Origin: Ensifer adhaerens
Lineage (GTDB): Bacteria; Pseudomonadota; Alphaproteobacteria; Rhizobiales; Rhizobiaceae
Assembly (NCBI RefSeq): GCF_020035535.1
Contig: NZ_CP083349.1
Coordinates: 248,001 to 312,000, forward strand
DNA length: 64,000 nt
Reading direction: 5' to 3'
A model generated the notes under the pieces. That model did no database searches and was not told the origin of the DNA. It worked only from the letters and a program-made list of their open reading frames with translations. The translations under genes were made by a program, and so were the position numbers. Position 1 is the stretch's first letter. Each line of letters opens with the position of its first letter. Below are positions 16,380-26,897 of the stretch, one piece after another.

Positions 16380-17993
16380 TTGAGGCAGGAAGCATCGTCA
16401 GAACAGGCAAGGAAGGGCCAGGCAGGCAGCCTGCTGGAGCGCTTGCGTTTTGCCGGGCTCGACGAGGAAAGCTGCAACCGCGTCCGCGACCACAGGCAGA
16501 AGCTTTCTCCCCGCATCGACCAGGCGCTTCGTGACCTTTTCCAGCGCCTCCAAACCTATCCTGATGCCTCCCGCCATTTCGAAAGCGACCGCCAGATCGA
16601 TCGCCTTCAGGACCTTCAATCCTCGCACTGGAACGTGCTGACCGACGCGCGCTTTGACGGGCTCTATGCCGAGCGCGTCAAGGTCCTCGCCGATACCGCA
16701 AGCCGCATGGGTCTCGATCCGCGCTGGCAGATGGCAAGCCATGCGGTCGTGCTCGAGCAACTCCTCGTAGGCCTCATCGAAGACGCCTGGCCACGATCCT
16801 TCCTGCCGATGGGCAAGACGCGACGCCGCGAACTCTGCGACCTCGTCGCCGCGCTCGTGCGCACAGTCTTCGTCGACACCGAAATCGGCGTTTCGCTCCG
16901 CTTCAACGCACTGCGTCAACAGCACCAGCGTCAACTGACCGAGCAGCGCAGTGCCGACGAGCAGGAAGTCAAGGCGCTCTTCGGCGACTTTGCCGAGAGC
17001 CTGAGCCACGGCGATCTCGGTGCTCGGCTGCCGGAAGCAACGGCGGAAGCCTACCAGCCGATCGTCGCCAGCCTGAATACGGCGCTGGAGCAAATCCAGC
17101 AGAGCCTGCAGGCATCTGATCAGCACAATCGGTCCGCAGAAGCCCTGGTCGATCGCATGCGCGCAAACGCGGCAACCTTCTCGGACAAGGCGACCGCCGA
17201 AGCCGATGCGCTGTCCGGCCAGCTTGCAGCGCTCGCCGACATGGCCGGTCGCATGACGAGCGGCTCCGGCCGCATCAGTGCGACGGAGACGAAGGCCAAC
17301 GAAACCCGCATCGCGGTCGAGCGCAGCGGCGAAATCGCCGGTCAGGCGATCACGGCCATGGCCGACATCGAGGCATCCGCCGAAAAGATCGGTCAGATCA
17401 TCGGCGTCATCGACGAGATCGCCTTCCAGACCAATCTCTTGGCGCTGAACGCCGGCATCGAAGCGGCCCGCGCCGGCGACAGTGGTCGCGGCTTTGCGGT
17501 CGTCGCCCAGGAAGTGCGCGCGCTCGCGCAGCGCTCCGGTGAGGCGGCACGCGAGATCAAGCAGCTCGTCACCGGCACCAAGGCGCAGGTCGAAACCGGC
17601 GTCGAGATTGTCGGCCGCACCCAGGACGCGATCAGCAACATTGTCGAGCAGGTCACGTCGATCAATTCGGCGGTGTCGGGCATTGCCCGCGAAGCTGAGC
17701 AGCAGGTGGGTGACCTCCGGGGCGTTGCCGCCGAGATCGGCACGATCTCCCAGGGCGTGCAGGCAAGTGCTGCCTTGGCGGGAGAAACCGCGCGTTCGTC
17801 GGACGATCTCCACACCGTCATCGTCGAGCTTGGCGAGACCATCCGTCGGTTCCGTCTTGAGCGGCGCCATCCCGTCTCGTCAGCCGTCGGTCGCGAACCG
17901 AGCCGGCCGGCCCCGCGCGTGTTTCCCGAGGAACCGACGGCCGCGCTGTTCGACGATGGGCCGCAGCGGCAGTTCGCCGGATGGCAGCGCTGA
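16380..17993 (+). CDS. icpA: Soluble chemoreceptor with globin-like sensor domain
   Basis: A cytosolic methyl-accepting chemotaxis protein heading the che operon; it would signal to CheA through CheW. No membrane span is visible. The N-terminal 170 residues resemble the globin-coupled sensor fold ([20 protein letters not shown], then LDPRWQM). However, the haem-ligating histidine expected five residues before the Gly-Leu is alanine (codon 16698-16700), so haem binding is doubtful. A HAMP-like segment follows, then the MCP signalling domain with the hairpin tip [20 protein letters not shown] and [16 protein letters not shown]. The start is uncertain: TTG at 16380 follows GGGGA, while GTG at 16296 gives 28 more residues. 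Confidence 0.9.
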   Translation: MRQEASSEQARKGQAGSLLERLRFAGLDEESCNRVRDHRQKLSPRIDQALRDLFQRLQTYPDASRHFESDRQIDRLQDLQSSHWNVLTDARFDGLYAERVKVLADTASRMGLDPRWQMASHAVVLEQLLVGLIEDAWPRSFLPMGKTRRRELCDLVAALVRTVFVDTEIGVSLRFNALRQQHQRQLTEQRSADEQEVKALFGDFAESLSHGDLGARLPEATAEAYQPIVASLNTALEQIQQSLQASDQHNRSAEALVDRMRANAATFSDKATAEADALSGQLAALADMAGRMTSGSGRISATETKANETRIAVERSGEIAGQAITAMADIEASAEKIGQIIGVIDEIAFQTNLLALNAGIEAARAGDSGRGFAVVAQEVRALAQRSGEAAREIKQLVTGTKAQVETGVEIVGRTQDAISNIVEQVTSINSAVSGIAREAEQQVGDLRGVAAEIGTISQGVQASAALAGETARSSDDLHTVIVELGETIRRFRLERRHPVSSAVGREPSRPAPRVFPEEPTAALFDDGPQRQFAGWQR

Positions 17994-18034
17994 TTTCAAG
18001 GGCAGTACAGAGTTAGCAGTCGAGGAAGACAGGA

Positions 18035-18328
18035 ATGGCCAGCAAGAAGACCGCTCAGAAGACGCTCAGCCTCGCTCCGGTGTTGGACCTGAACGAGGCG
18101 ACGGCGTTGCATGAGAAGCTGCTCGCGCTCAAGGGCAGCGATATCGTGATCGACGCCTCGGCGGTCGAGCGGGTCGGGACGCTTTGTGTCCAGGTGCTGA
18201 TGGCCGGCGCCAAGACCTGGGAAGAGGATCATTTGTCTTTCACCTTCAGCAAGGTGTCGGACGCTTTCGAGAAAACGACACAGCTCATCGGGGTCGAGAT
18301 CGACCACCTGGTGGCAAAGGAGATTTGA
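18035..18328 (+). CDS. cheS: CheS, STAS-domain chemotaxis protein
   Basis: This 97-residue protein has a STAS-like fold (LAPVLDLNEATALHEKLLAL, then DIVIDASAVERVGTLCVQVL). In Sinorhizobium meliloti the product of the second che-operon gene, CheS, binds CheA and speeds removal of phosphate from CheY1 through CheA, serving as part of signal termination in a system without classical CheZ. Position between icpA and cheY1 and the length fit that protein exactly. The spacing to cheY1 is three bases. No phosphorylatable serine is assigned. Cytoplasmic. Confidence 0.88.
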   Translation: MASKKTAQKTLSLAPVLDLNEATALHEKLLALKGSDIVIDASAVERVGTLCVQVLMAGAKTWEEDHLSFTFSKVSDAFEKTTQLIGVEIDHLVAKEI

Positions 18329-18331
18329 GAA

Positions 18332-18697
18332 ATGAAGAAGCGAGTTCTGACGGTCGACGACTCCCGGACGATCCGAAACATGCTGCTGGTCACGCTGAAC
18401 AATGCCGGATTCGAAACGATCCAGGCCGAAGACGGCGTCGAGGGCCTTGAGGTACTGGAAGAAGCCAACCCCGATGTGATCGTCACCGACATCAACATGC
18501 CGCGTCTCGACGGCTTCGGTTTCATCGAAGGCGTGCGCAAGAACGACCGCTATCGCGCCATTCCGATCCTGGTTCTGACCACGGAAAGCGATGCGGAGAA
18601 GAAGAACCGTGCGCGACAGGCGGGAGCAACGGGCTGGATTGTCAAGCCGTTCGACCCGACCAAACTCATCGATGCAATCGAGCGCGTAACGGCCTGA
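18332..18697 (+). CDS. cheY1: CheY1 response regulator (phosphate sink)
   Basis: A single receiver domain of 121 residues with the acidic pair Asp9-Asp10, phosphoacceptor Asp53 (VIVTDINMPRLDG), a Thr in the switch position (LVLTTES) and the lysine in VKPFDP. In S. meliloti CheY1 does not slow the motor itself but drains phosphate from CheY2 by back-transfer to CheA. It directly precedes cheA, after 19 bases, and follows cheS, as in that organism. The CheY1/CheY2 assignment is by position and by matching phosphoacceptor numbering. Confidence 0.93.
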   Translation: MKKRVLTVDDSRTIRNMLLVTLNNAGFETIQAEDGVEGLEVLEEANPDVIVTDINMPRLDGFGFIEGVRKNDRYRAIPILVLTTESDAEKKNRARQAGATGWIVKPFDPTKLIDAIERVTA

Positions 18698-18716
18698 AGT
18701 CCGGGGATAGCCTCCA

Positions 18717-20999
18717 ATGGATATGAACGAAATCAAAGAGATCTTCTTCCAGGAATGCGAGGAACAACTCGCCGAACTGGAATCGGGTCTGCTGAAGCTC
18801 AATGACGGCGACCGCGATCCGGAAACGGTCAATGCGGTGTTCCGTGCGGTGCACTCGATCAAGGGTGGCGCCGGCGCTTTCGGGCTCGATGACCTCGTCT
18901 CCTTCGCGCATGTGTTCGAGACGACCCTTGATTGCGTTCGTTCCAACCGGCTCGATCCCGGACCGGAGGTTCTCAAGGTGATGCTGAAGTCGGCCGACGT
19001 GCTGGCCGACCTCACCAACGCCGCGCGCGATGGCGGCAGCGTTGACGAGGCGCGCAGTCGTCAGCTCATCAAGGAGCTCGAAGCTCTGGCAAACGGTGAA
19101 GTGCCGCAGGTGTCCGCTGCACCGGTTGAGCCGGTCGCCGCCGTGGCTCCGCCGCCGGTCAATGACGAAGGCTTCCAGCCGGTCGCCTTCTCCTTCGACG
19201 ACTTCGAAGCGGACGAAGAGCCACCGCTGATGGAAACGCCCACCTATGAGATCGTCTTCAAGCCGAAGTCCGATCTCTACGCCAAGGGCAATGAGGCAAC
19301 GCTGCTTCTGCGCGACCTCTCCCGCCTCGGCGAGATGAGCATCCATTGCGACATGGGCGCACTGCCGACGCTCGATCGGCTGAGCCCGGAGAACGCCTAT
19401 TTCTTCTGGAAGATCTCGCTCAAGACCGACAAGGGCGAGGACGCCATCCGCTCCGTTTTCGAATTCGCCGAGTGGGATTGCGACCTGGAGATTTCTCTCG
19501 TCGAGGACGAGGCCGTGCAGTCGGGCGAAGAGCTGCCGATGCAGCCGGTGCCGTTCGATCTGTCGATCCTTGATGATGAACCGGCGGTTTCCGTCGGTGT
19601 CGTCGAGGAGGAGGAACAGCTCGCGGTCCAGCAGCAGGAAATCCGCAATGCTGCGGTTTCTGCCGCAGGCACGGCCAGCAACGTGCTTCAGATGGCTCAG
19701 TCCGCCGCGCGGGCGCCGGCCGAGAAGTCGACGCCAGCCGCAAGTGCCGCAGCGCAGAGCGCTGCCGCACAGCAGGCCGCCGCATCGGCCGCCACGCCGA
19801 CGATCCGCGTCGATCTCGACCGTGTCGATCGTCTGATCAACCTCGTCGGTGAACTCGTCATCAACCAGGCGATGCTCTCGCAGAGCGTCGTCGAAAACGA
19901 CACCAACGGCACGTCCTCGATCAATATGGGCCTCGAAGAGCTGCAGCAGCTCACCCGCGAGATCCAGGACTCGGTGATGGCGATCCGTGCCCAGCCGGTA
20001 AAGCCGGTGTTCCAGCGCATGTCGCGTATCGTTCGCGAAATCGCCGACATGACCGGCAAGTCGGTCCGCCTGATCACTGAAGGCGAAAATACCGAGGTCG
20101 ACAAGACGGTCATCGACAAGCTGGCCGAGCCGTTGACCCACATGATCCGCAACGCGGTCGACCATGGCCTCGAAACGCCGGAGAAGCGCGTTGCCGCCGG
20201 CAAGAGCGCCGAAGGCACCGTGCGCCTGACGGCCAAGCATCGTTCCGGCCGCATCGTCATCGAGCTTGCCGACGATGGCGCGGGCATCAACCGCGAGAAG
20301 GTGCGCCAGAAGGCGATCGATAACGACCTGATCGCGGCCGACGCCAATCTTTCGGACGAAGAGATCGACAACCTGATCTTCCACGCCGGCTTCTCGACGG
20401 CGGACAAGATCTCCGACATCTCCGGCCGCGGCGTCGGCATGGATGTGGTCAAGCGCTCGATCCAGGCGCTCGGCGGCCGTATCAACATCTCCTCGAAGCC
20501 GGGCCACGGTTCGGTCTTCACGATGAGCCTGCCGCTGACGCTTGCCGTGCTTGACGGCATGGTGGTCACGGTCGCCAACCAGACGCTCGTCGTACCGCTG
20601 ACCGCGATCGTCGAGACCTTGCAGCCTGAGGCGTCGGCGATCCACTCTTTCGGCTCCAACCAGCGGCTGATCTCGATCCGCAATTCCTTCTGCCCGCTGG
20701 TCGATGTCGGTCGCATCCTCAACTTCCGCGCCATCCAGGCGAACCCGGTCGAGGGCGTCGCGCTGCTGGTGGAATCCGAAGGTGGCGGCCAGCGTGCCCT
20801 GATGGTCGACGCGATCCAGGGGCAGCGCCAGGTGGTGATCAAGAGCCTCGAGGCCAACTACACACACGTGCCGGGCATCGCTGCCGCGACCATCCTCGGC
20901 GACGGCCGCGTGGCGCTCATCCTCGATGTCGATGCGATCGTCGCCGCCTCGCGCGGGCAATCGCTGAAGCCTGAAATGTCACTTGCTGCTGTCGGATAA
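18717..20999 (+). CDS. cheA: Chemotaxis histidine kinase CheA
   Basis: Central kinase that phosphorylates CheY1, CheY2 and CheB in response to receptors. The 760-residue chain shows, in order, the Hpt (P1) domain with phosphorylated His46 in [13 protein letters not shown], a linker, a P2 response-regulator docking domain (about 178-270), an Ala-rich linker, the P3 dimerisation helix ([18 protein letters not shown]), the ATPase domain with [12 protein letters not shown] (N box), [12 protein letters not shown] (G1 box) and GRGVGMDVV (G2 box), and a CheW-like P5 domain. The stop codon overlaps the cheW start. Confidence 0.97.
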   Translation: MDMNEIKEIFFQECEEQLAELESGLLKLNDGDRDPETVNAVFRAVHSIKGGAGAFGLDDLVSFAHVFETTLDCVRSNRLDPGPEVLKVMLKSADVLADLTNAARDGGSVDEARSRQLIKELEALANGEVPQVSAAPVEPVAAVAPPPVNDEGFQPVAFSFDDFEADEEPPLMETPTYEIVFKPKSDLYAKGNEATLLLRDLSRLGEMSIHCDMGALPTLDRLSPENAYFFWKISLKTDKGEDAIRSVFEFAEWDCDLEISLVEDEAVQSGEELPMQPVPFDLSILDDEPAVSVGVVEEEEQLAVQQQEIRNAAVSAAGTASNVLQMAQSAARAPAEKSTPAASAAAQSAAAQQAAASAATPTIRVDLDRVDRLINLVGELVINQAMLSQSVVENDTNGTSSINMGLEELQQLTREIQDSVMAIRAQPVKPVFQRMSRIVREIADMTGKSVRLITEGENTEVDKTVIDKLAEPLTHMIRNAVDHGLETPEKRVAAGKSAEGTVRLTAKHRSGRIVIELADDGAGINREKVRQKAIDNDLIAADANLSDEEIDNLIFHAGFSTADKISDISGRGVGMDVVKRSIQALGGRINISSKPGHGSVFTMSLPLTLAVLDGMVVTVANQTLVVPLTAIVETLQPEASAIHSFGSNQRLISIRNSFCPLVDVGRILNFRAIQANPVEGVALLVESEGGGQRALMVDAIQGQRQVVIKSLEANYTHVPGIAAATILGDGRVALILDVDAIVAASRGQSLKPEMSLAAVG

Positions 21000-21472
21000 T
21001 GACAATGACCTACGCCGCAAAAAATCTGACGGACGGGCGGGAGCTGATCGCTTTCCGTGTCGGCGCTCAGGAATTCTGCGTGAACATCATGTCGGTGCGC
21101 GAGATCCGTGGCTGGACGCCTGCGACGCCGATGCCGCATGCGCCACCTTATGTCCTCGGCGTGATCAACCTGCGTGGTGCCGTGCTGCCGATCGTCGATC
21201 TTTCGGCCCGCCTCGGCATGACGCCGGCCGATCCGACGGTCCGTCACGTCATCATCGTCGCGCAGGTAAAGAGCCAGGTCGTCGGCCTTCTGGTGGACGC
21301 CGTCTCCGACATCCTGACGATCACCGACGACAAGATCCAGCCGACGCCGGATGTTGTGTCGTCGGAGTTCGAAAAGAGCTTCGCTCGCGGCGTGCTCGCG
21401 ATCGAAGGTCGAATGATCTGCCTCATTGAGCTGGAAGCCATCTTCCCGCAGGAAGAAAGGGAAGCCGCATGA
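20999..21472 (+). CDS. cheW: Chemotaxis coupling protein CheW
   Basis: A 157-residue adaptor that links chemoreceptors to CheA. The single CheW domain contains [20 protein letters not shown], then [22 protein letters not shown] and the C-terminal [10 protein letters not shown]. It starts in a TAATG overlap with cheA; a second in-frame ATG two codons later could also serve. Its stop overlaps the cheR start. Cytoplasmic, in receptor arrays. Confidence 0.95.
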   Translation: MTMTYAAKNLTDGRELIAFRVGAQEFCVNIMSVREIRGWTPATPMPHAPPYVLGVINLRGAVLPIVDLSARLGMTPADPTVRHVIIVAQVKSQVVGLLVDAVSDILTITDDKIQPTPDVVSSEFEKSFARGVLAIEGRMICLIELEAIFPQEEREAA

Positions 21473-22377
21473 GGAACCAGGTAGCGTTCGAACAGAAGCT
21501 GTCGCCGGACGAGTGCCTGGCAAGCGGCGAATATCCCTTGACCCGTCGCGATCTCACCGAGATCGCCGCCATGATCTATGCGGATGCCGGCATCTATCTC
21601 AACGAGAGCAAGGCATCGCTGGTCTATTCGCGTCTGTCGAAGCACATCCGCAATCTTGGGCTCAAGGGTTTCCGTGACTATTGCCAATTGGTTGCTTCAC
21701 CCGCCGGTGCTGCCGCGCGGCGCGACATGCTCTCGCACCTGACGACGAACTTCACGCGGTTCTTCCGCGAGAACCATCATTTCGAACACCTGAAGACCGA
21801 GGTGCTGCCGGAACTGATCGCCCGTGCCAAGGCCGGCGGTCGCGTGCGCATCTGGTCGGCCGCCTGCTCGGATGGGCAGGAGCCCTATTCGATCGCGCTG
21901 ACGGTTCTGTCGCTGCTGCCGAATGCGGCCGACTACGACTTCCGGATCCTGGCGACCGACATCGACCCGAAGATCCTGGCGCTTGCCCGCGCCGGGGCCT
22001 ACGACGCGACGGCGCTTGAGACCGTCAATCCGGCCATGCGCAAGCAGTGGTTCTCCGAAGTCAATGCCGGTGGCCGCTTCAAGTGGCAGATCGACGATCG
22101 CGTCAAGCGGCTGATCACCTTCAACGAGCTGAACCTGATGGCGCAATGGCCGTTCAAGGGTCCGTTCGACGTCATCTTCTGCCGCAACGTCGTCATCTAT
22201 TTCGACGAGCCGACGCAAATGAAGATCTGGTCGCGCTTCGCCGGCATGCTGAATACCGACGGACATCTTTACATAGGCCATTCCGAGCGCGTTTCGGGTG
22301 ACGCCAAGGCGCACTTCGACAACATCGGCATCACCACCTACCGCCATACCGGCAAGTTTCATGGAGGACGGGCATGA
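21469..22377 (+). CDS. cheR: Chemoreceptor methyltransferase CheR
   Basis: Transfers methyl groups from S-adenosylmethionine to glutamates of chemoreceptors, giving adaptation with CheB. At 302 residues it has an N-terminal helical domain (about 20-90), the [15 protein letters not shown] segment, the SAM-binding [22 protein letters not shown] for the adenosine ribose, and [14 protein letters not shown]. Overlaps cheW and cheB by ATGA junctions, indicating translational coupling. No C-terminal TPR extension is present. Confidence 0.96.
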   Translation: MRNQVAFEQKLSPDECLASGEYPLTRRDLTEIAAMIYADAGIYLNESKASLVYSRLSKHIRNLGLKGFRDYCQLVASPAGAAARRDMLSHLTTNFTRFFRENHHFEHLKTEVLPELIARAKAGGRVRIWSAACSDGQEPYSIALTVLSLLPNAADYDFRILATDIDPKILALARAGAYDATALETVNPAMRKQWFSEVNAGGRFKWQIDDRVKRLITFNELNLMAQWPFKGPFDVIFCRNVVIYFDEPTQMKIWSRFAGMLNTDGHLYIGHSERVSGDAKAHFDNIGITTYRHTGKFHGGRA

Positions 22378-23435
22378 CCGCTCCCGCACGTGTTCTCGTC
22401 GTTGACGACTCGGCCACCATGCGTGGCCTCATTACCGCTGTCCTGAATGCCGATCCTGATGTGACCGTCGTCGGCCAGGCGGCCGATGCCATGGAAGCGC
22501 GCCAGGCGATCAAGCAGCTTGACCCCGATGTCGTCACCCTCGACATCGAAATGCCGAACATGAACGGCCTCGAATTCCTCGACAAGATCATGCGGCTGCG
22601 GCCAATGCCGGTCATCATGGTCTCGACGCTGACGCACAAGGGTGCCGAGGCGACGATCGCCGCACTCGAGATCGGTGCCTTCGATTGCGTCGGCAAGCCG
22701 CATCCGGGCGATCCTCATCCGTTCGCCGGCCTCGTCGACAAGGTGAAGGCCGCCGCACGCTCGCAACGCAAGTTCATCATCACCGGCAACAGGGTTGCCG
22801 CCGCTCCCGCTGCTGCCAATGCGAACACGGCTTCGGAATACCGGGCCAGCCGCAAGATCATCGCCATCGGCGCTTCGACCGGTGGCGTGGAAGCGCTGAT
22901 CACGGTGCTGCAGAAGTTCCCGGCCAATTGCCCACCGACAGTGATCACCCAGCACATGCCGCACACCTTCACCAGGAGCTTTGCCGAGCGGCTGAACCGC
23001 TTGTGCGCGCCGGCGGTGCAGGAGGCGACGGACGGCGCGCGGCTCGAAATCGGCAAGGTCTATCTGGCGCCGGGTGGCGAGCGCCATCTGCAGGTCTCCA
23101 ACCCCACGGCACCCTGCTGCCGGCTGGTCGATCGCGAGCCGGTCAACGGACATCGCCCGTCGGTGGACGTGCTGTTTGATTCCGTTGCTGAACTTGCCGG
23201 TCGCAATGCGATCGGCGTCATTCTGACCGGCATGGGGCGCGACGGCGCCTCCGGCCTCCTGAAAATGCGGCATGCCGGGGCAAAGACCTTCGGACAAAAC
23301 GAAAAGACATGTGTCGTCTACGGCATGCCGAGAGTCGCCTATGAATTGGGCGCCGTTGAAACCCAGCTCCCCCTCGGATCCATCGGGGAGGAGGTCCTGA
23401 AAGCAGCGGCGCTCCGCAAGGAAGGAAGCGAATAA
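22374..23435 (+). CDS. cheB: Chemoreceptor methylesterase/deamidase CheB
   Basis: Removes receptor methyl groups when phosphorylated by CheA. In this 353-residue protein, residues 1-120 form a receiver with Asp57 as phosphoacceptor ([13 protein letters not shown]); an Ala-rich linker (about 140-155) leads to the esterase domain with the catalytic triad Ser168 (GASTGG), His194 (TQHMPH) and Asp290 (GMGRDGA). Overlaps cheR upstream, and cheY2 begins in its stop (TAATG). Standard architecture, nothing missing. Confidence 0.97.
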   Translation: MTAPARVLVVDDSATMRGLITAVLNADPDVTVVGQAADAMEARQAIKQLDPDVVTLDIEMPNMNGLEFLDKIMRLRPMPVIMVSTLTHKGAEATIAALEIGAFDCVGKPHPGDPHPFAGLVDKVKAAARSQRKFIITGNRVAAAPAAANANTASEYRASRKIIAIGASTGGVEALITVLQKFPANCPPTVITQHMPHTFTRSFAERLNRLCAPAVQEATDGARLEIGKVYLAPGGERHLQVSNPTAPCCRLVDREPVNGHRPSVDVLFDSVAELAGRNAIGVILTGMGRDGASGLLKMRHAGAKTFGQNEKTCVVYGMPRVAYELGAVETQLPLGSIGEEVLKAAALRKEGSE

Positions 23436-23824
23436 TGTCCATCGCCGAAAAAATCAAAGTTCTGATCGTCGACGATCAGGTAACCAGCCGCCTGCTCCTG
23501 GGTGACGCCTTGCAGCAGCTCGGCTTCAAGCAGATCACTGCCGCCGGTGACGGGGAGCAGGGCATGAAGATCATGGCCCAGAACCCGCATCATCTGGTGA
23601 TCTCCGACTTCAACATGCCGAAGATGGACGGCCTCGGCCTCTTGCAGGCGGTCCGCTCCAATCCGACGACCAAGAAGGCCGCCTTCATCATCCTCACGGC
23701 CCAGGGCGACCGTGCCCTGGTTCAGAAGGCTGCGGCCCTCGGTGCCAACAACGTGCTCGCCAAGCCTTTCACCATCGAAAAGATGAAGGCTGCGATCGAA
23801 GCCGTATTCGGGGCGCTTAAATGA
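23435..23824 (+). CDS. cheY2: CheY2, main motor-control response regulator
   Basis: A 129-residue receiver with Asp13-Asp14, phosphoacceptor Asp58 ([12 protein letters not shown]), LTAQ in the switch region and the conserved lysine of AKPFT. In S. meliloti phosphorylated CheY2 (Asp58 there too) slows the unidirectional flagellar motor, whereas CheY1 acts as phosphate sink. Position between cheB and cheD supports the same role. ATGA overlap with cheD. Confidence 0.94.
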   Translation: MSIAEKIKVLIVDDQVTSRLLLGDALQQLGFKQITAAGDGEQGMKIMAQNPHHLVISDFNMPKMDGLGLLQAVRSNPTTKKAAFIILTAQGDRALVQKAAALGANNVLAKPFTIEKMKAAIEAVFGALK

Positions 23825-24375
23825 ACATGGAAGCCGCCGGCAAGCGCGTGCATGTCATCCAGGGCGAGTACAAGGTCTTCAACGATCCCAACATCGTGCT
23901 GTCGACCATTCTCGGCTCCTGCGTGGCTGCGTGCATGCGCGATCCCGTGGTCGGCGTCGGCGGCATGAACCACTTCCTGCTGCCCGGTTCCGCGACGTCG
24001 CCTGCTTCCGGCGGCGACGCGACCCGCTACGGGGTCCATCTGATGGAGCTCCTGATCAACGGGCTGCTGAAACAGGGGGCACGCCGAGATCGTCTCGAAG
24101 CCAAGATCTTTGGTGGGGCCAAGACGATCGCGCGCTTCTCCAATGTTGGCGAACAGAATGCCGCTTTCGCGCGGCAGTTCCTGCTCGACGAAGGCATCCG
24201 CATCGTTGGGGAGAGCACTGGCGGCGAGCACGGCCGCAAGCTCGAATATTGGCCGTCCAGCGGCCGGGCTCGGCAATATGCCCTGACCGGAGTCGAGACG
24301 CAGCGCACCGTGCAGATGGAGGAGCGCCCGATCATCGCGCCGAAGCCGGCCGAAAGCTCGATCGAATTCTTCTGA
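23821..24375 (+). CDS. cheD: Chemoreceptor glutamine deamidase CheD
   Basis: Converts receptor glutamines to glutamates at methylation sites. The 184-residue protein has the family's catalytic Cys34 in [15 protein letters not shown] and His51 in [11 protein letters not shown], together with KIFGGAKTI further on. Expected length is 160-200. Overlaps cheY2 at its start. A strong hairpin follows the stop codon, separating it from cheT. Cytoplasmic. Confidence 0.94.
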   Translation: MNMEAAGKRVHVIQGEYKVFNDPNIVLSTILGSCVAACMRDPVVGVGGMNHFLLPGSATSPASGGDATRYGVHLMELLINGLLKQGARRDRLEAKIFGGAKTIARFSNVGEQNAAFARQFLLDEGIRIVGESTGGEHGRKLEYWPSSGRARQYALTGVETQRTVQMEERPIIAPKPAESSIEFF

Positions 24376-24376
24376 T

Positions 24377-24400
24377 CCTGCGAGGCTGGCGCCTCGCAGG
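24377..24400 (+). promoter_or_regulatory. Hairpin between cheD and cheT
   Basis: CCTGCGAGGC (24377-24386) pairs perfectly with 24391-24400 over a 4-base loop, two bases after the cheD stop codon. There is no U-run, so it is more likely a processing or stability element, or a weak attenuator, that sets the ratio of cheT to the upstream che genes. Confidence 0.5.
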
Positions 24401-24444
24401 CCGCAATACGACTACCGAAGCCCCGAGCCACGTGAGACATACCA

Positions 24445-24837
24445 ATGCAGACCGACTACCAGGGCCACATGCCACACGTGGAAGAAGCACTGCCCGAAGT
24501 GCTGATGCGAATCGTCACCGAACTGCATGACGTCGCCTACCTGATCGAACGGATCGAACCGCAGCTCCTGGGCGACGACGGCGTCGATGCGCTCGACAAT
24601 CCGGACAAGATGATGGTGCTGCAGGGCATCGACCTTGCCGTGCAGAAGACGCGCGGCCTCGCCGAGTTCATCGATACGATAACGTCGTCGATCCCCGATG
24701 ACTGGCTGGTCGACGTGACCACCGCCGTCAGCCTCGTCAAGCTTGCCGATATGAAGAAGGCACTTGGCAACGGCATGTTGCGCCACGGCCACTCCCAGCC
24801 GCTGACCAAGGCAGCCGGCGATTTCGAGGCCTTCTAG
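24445..24837 (+). CDS. cheT: CheT, CheZ-like chemotaxis protein
   Basis: The last che-operon gene, 130 residues, largely helical. It carries the sequence DLAVQ (residues 63-67), which fits the DxxxQ motif used by the CheY phosphatases CheZ and CheX. In S. meliloti CheT at this position is reported to promote CheY1 dephosphorylation and to bind CheR; I recall this from the literature and transfer it by position and motif. Two further helices follow (TAVSLVKLADMKKALGNGML) and the protein ends GDFEAF. No membrane span. It lies 69 bases after cheD beyond a hairpin. Confidence 0.85.
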   Translation: MQTDYQGHMPHVEEALPEVLMRIVTELHDVAYLIERIEPQLLGDDGVDALDNPDKMMVLQGIDLAVQKTRGLAEFIDTITSSIPDDWLVDVTTAVSLVKLADMKKALGNGMLRHGHSQPLTKAAGDFEAF

Positions 24838-25196
24838 CACGCGCCTGAGGTCTGCGCGACGTCCAGCACTGGCAATAGAGCCGTGAAATCAATAGTTTAA
24901 GGCGCCTGGGTCAGCGCGCCACGCATGCCGCGTGCCCCGGATATCCGTCTCTGCAGGCTCTTTTCAGTCGGTGGATAACCCCGCCGATATCGCCACTTGG
25001 TCTGCCGTCCGAGCCGATCAAGCCAATTTCGCGCAAGTTTCGTTTCCTACGGTCCCGACCGGGGCTGGTAGATTCGCGCGCATTGGAAGTCGATACGAAG
25101 CATGTCGATACCCAGCAAACCCGAATGTTGGAACTGCGCAGGGCGTTCGGCCGATGACCGGCTCGAAGACCTTGCGATACTGGGTGCGGAAACAGA
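24838..25196. other. Intergenic region, cheT to fliF
   Basis: A frame open across this stretch ends inside fliF and lacks a start signal or family resemblance, so no gene is called. The region should hold the fliF promoter. I see no strong hairpin, no TTAA-N7-TTAA motif and no clear -35/-10 pair. Confidence 0.5.
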
Positions 25197-26867
25197 ATGA
25201 GTCTGTTGGATCAACTCTCGACGGTCACGAAGAACCTGAGCAATCTCGGGCAAGGCAAGCTGATCGCGCTCGCGGCAGCCGGCGTTGTCGCCGTCGGCCT
25301 GGTGCTCGGGGCAGGCATTTACGTCAACAGACCCTCGTTCGAGACGCTCTATGTCGGGCTCGAACGCAGCGATGTCACCCAGATCAGCATCGCGCTGGCT
25401 GAGGCAAATATCGACTTCAATGTCGGCGCCGATGGCGCAAGCCTTCAGGTCCCCGTCGGCATGACGAGCAAGGCCCGTCTGCTGCTTGCCGAGCGCGGCC
25501 TGCCGAGCAGCGCCAATGCCGGTTACGAGCTCTTCGACAATGTCGGTTCGCTCGGCCTCACCTCTTTCATGCAGGAAGTGACGCGCGTCCGTGCCCTGGA
25601 AGGCGAAATCGGTCGCACCATCCAGCAGATCTCGGGCATCGCCGCCGCCCGCGTCCACATCGTGATGCCGGAGCGCGGCAGCTTCCGCAAGGCGGACCAG
25701 AATCCCACTGCCTCGGTCATGATTCGTGCCAGCGCCACCGTTGGCCGCAGTGCCGCCGCTTCGATCCGTCATCTCGTCGCCTCTTCCGTACCGGGGCTCG
25801 ATGTCGATGACGTAACCGTGCTCGATTCGACCGGGCAGCTGCTCGCCTCCGGCGACGACCCCGCCAACAGCGCGCTTAACCAATCGCTCGGCGTCGTCCA
25901 GAACGTTCAGTCCGAGCTTGAGAAGAAGATCGACAACGCGCTGGCGCCCTTCCTTGGAATGGACAATTTCCGCTCCAGCGTCACGGCCCGTCTGAACACC
26001 GACACGCAGCAGATCCAGGAAACGGTCTTCGATCCGGAATCGCGGGTCGAGCGCTCCACGCGCGTGACCAAGGAAGAACAGAAGTCCAGCCAACAGCAGC
26101 CGGACAATGCCGCGACGGTGCAGCAGAACATTCCTCAGGCCGCCCCGAAGGGCGGCGCCGGCCCGCAATCGAGCGATCAGGCCGAGAAGAAGGAAGAGCA
26201 GACCAACTACGAGATCAACAGCAAGACGATCGCCACCGTCAAGAACAGCTACACGGTCGAGCGCCTCTCTGTTGCGGTCGTGGTCAACCGTGGCCGTCTG
26301 GCCGCCATGGTTGGCGAACCTGCCGACCAGGCGAAGATCGACGCCTATCTCGCCGATATGCAGAAGATCGTCGCATCCGCCGCCGGTCTCGATACCGCCC
26401 GCGGCGACGTCGTGACCCTGACCGCCATGGACTTCGTCGAAACGCAATTGCTCGACCAGGCCGTCGCTGGCCCCGGCGTCATGGAAACGCTGACCCGCAA
26501 TCTCGGCGGCATCATCAATGCCCTCGCCTTCATCGTGGTTGCCGCCCTCGTTGTCTGGGGCATGCGACCGCTGGCTCGCCAGCTCGGCTTCGGCAGCAAT
26601 GCCGGCCAACTGGAAGGCGAGGCAGCCGGTCTCGAACTGCCCGACTTCTCTCCGGCGACCGCCGGTGCCGGTGGGGCGCTTATGGACGGCTTCGGGTCGG
26701 ACTTCGGCTTCGACAGCACCGACGATCTGCTCAACATGGGCGAGGACGGTGGCTTCAATCGCCGCGTCAAGGAAGGGCCGGAGAGGCGCCTGGCCCGGAT
26801 GGTCGAGATCAGCGAGGAACGCGCTGCGAAGATCCTGCGCAAATGGGCTCTCGACAAAGCCGCCTGA
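25197..26867 (+). CDS. fliF: Flagellar MS-ring protein FliF
   Basis: Forms the inner-membrane MS ring on which the rotor and export gate assemble. This 556-residue protein has a first membrane helix (LIALAAAGVVAVGLVLGAGI, about 21-42), the periplasmic ring-building motifs (RLLLAERGLPSS, then QEVTRVRALEGEIGRTI and ARVHIVMPERG), a variable Gln/Glu/Lys-rich loop near 285-345, a second helix (NALAFIVVAALVVWGM) around 440, and the C-terminal cytoplasmic FliG-binding tail (RAAKILRKWALDKAA). A terminator follows, so fliF is transcribed separately from visN. Confidence 0.97.
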   Translation: MSLLDQLSTVTKNLSNLGQGKLIALAAAGVVAVGLVLGAGIYVNRPSFETLYVGLERSDVTQISIALAEANIDFNVGADGASLQVPVGMTSKARLLLAERGLPSSANAGYELFDNVGSLGLTSFMQEVTRVRALEGEIGRTIQQISGIAAARVHIVMPERGSFRKADQNPTASVMIRASATVGRSAAASIRHLVASSVPGLDVDDVTVLDSTGQLLASGDDPANSALNQSLGVVQNVQSELEKKIDNALAPFLGMDNFRSSVTARLNTDTQQIQETVFDPESRVERSTRVTKEEQKSSQQQPDNAATVQQNIPQAAPKGGAGPQSSDQAEKKEEQTNYEINSKTIATVKNSYTVERLSVAVVVNRGRLAAMVGEPADQAKIDAYLADMQKIVASAAGLDTARGDVVTLTAMDFVETQLLDQAVAGPGVMETLTRNLGGIINALAFIVVAALVVWGMRPLARQLGFGSNAGQLEGEAAGLELPDFSPATAGAGGALMDGFGSDFGFDSTDDLLNMGEDGGFNRRVKEGPERRLARMVEISEERAAKILRKWALDKAA

Positions 26868-26897
26868 TACCGCCGCACCCAGTGCCGCATGCAACAG

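Noticed and set aside
18666..20960. 764-codon frame antisense to cheA
   Set aside because: It mirrors the cheA codon pattern in GC-rich DNA, has no ribosome-binding site and shows Asp/Arg/His-rich composition without domains.
24932..25402. 156-codon frame overlapping the fliF start
   Set aside because: Overlaps fliF out of frame, no start signal, no family resemblance.
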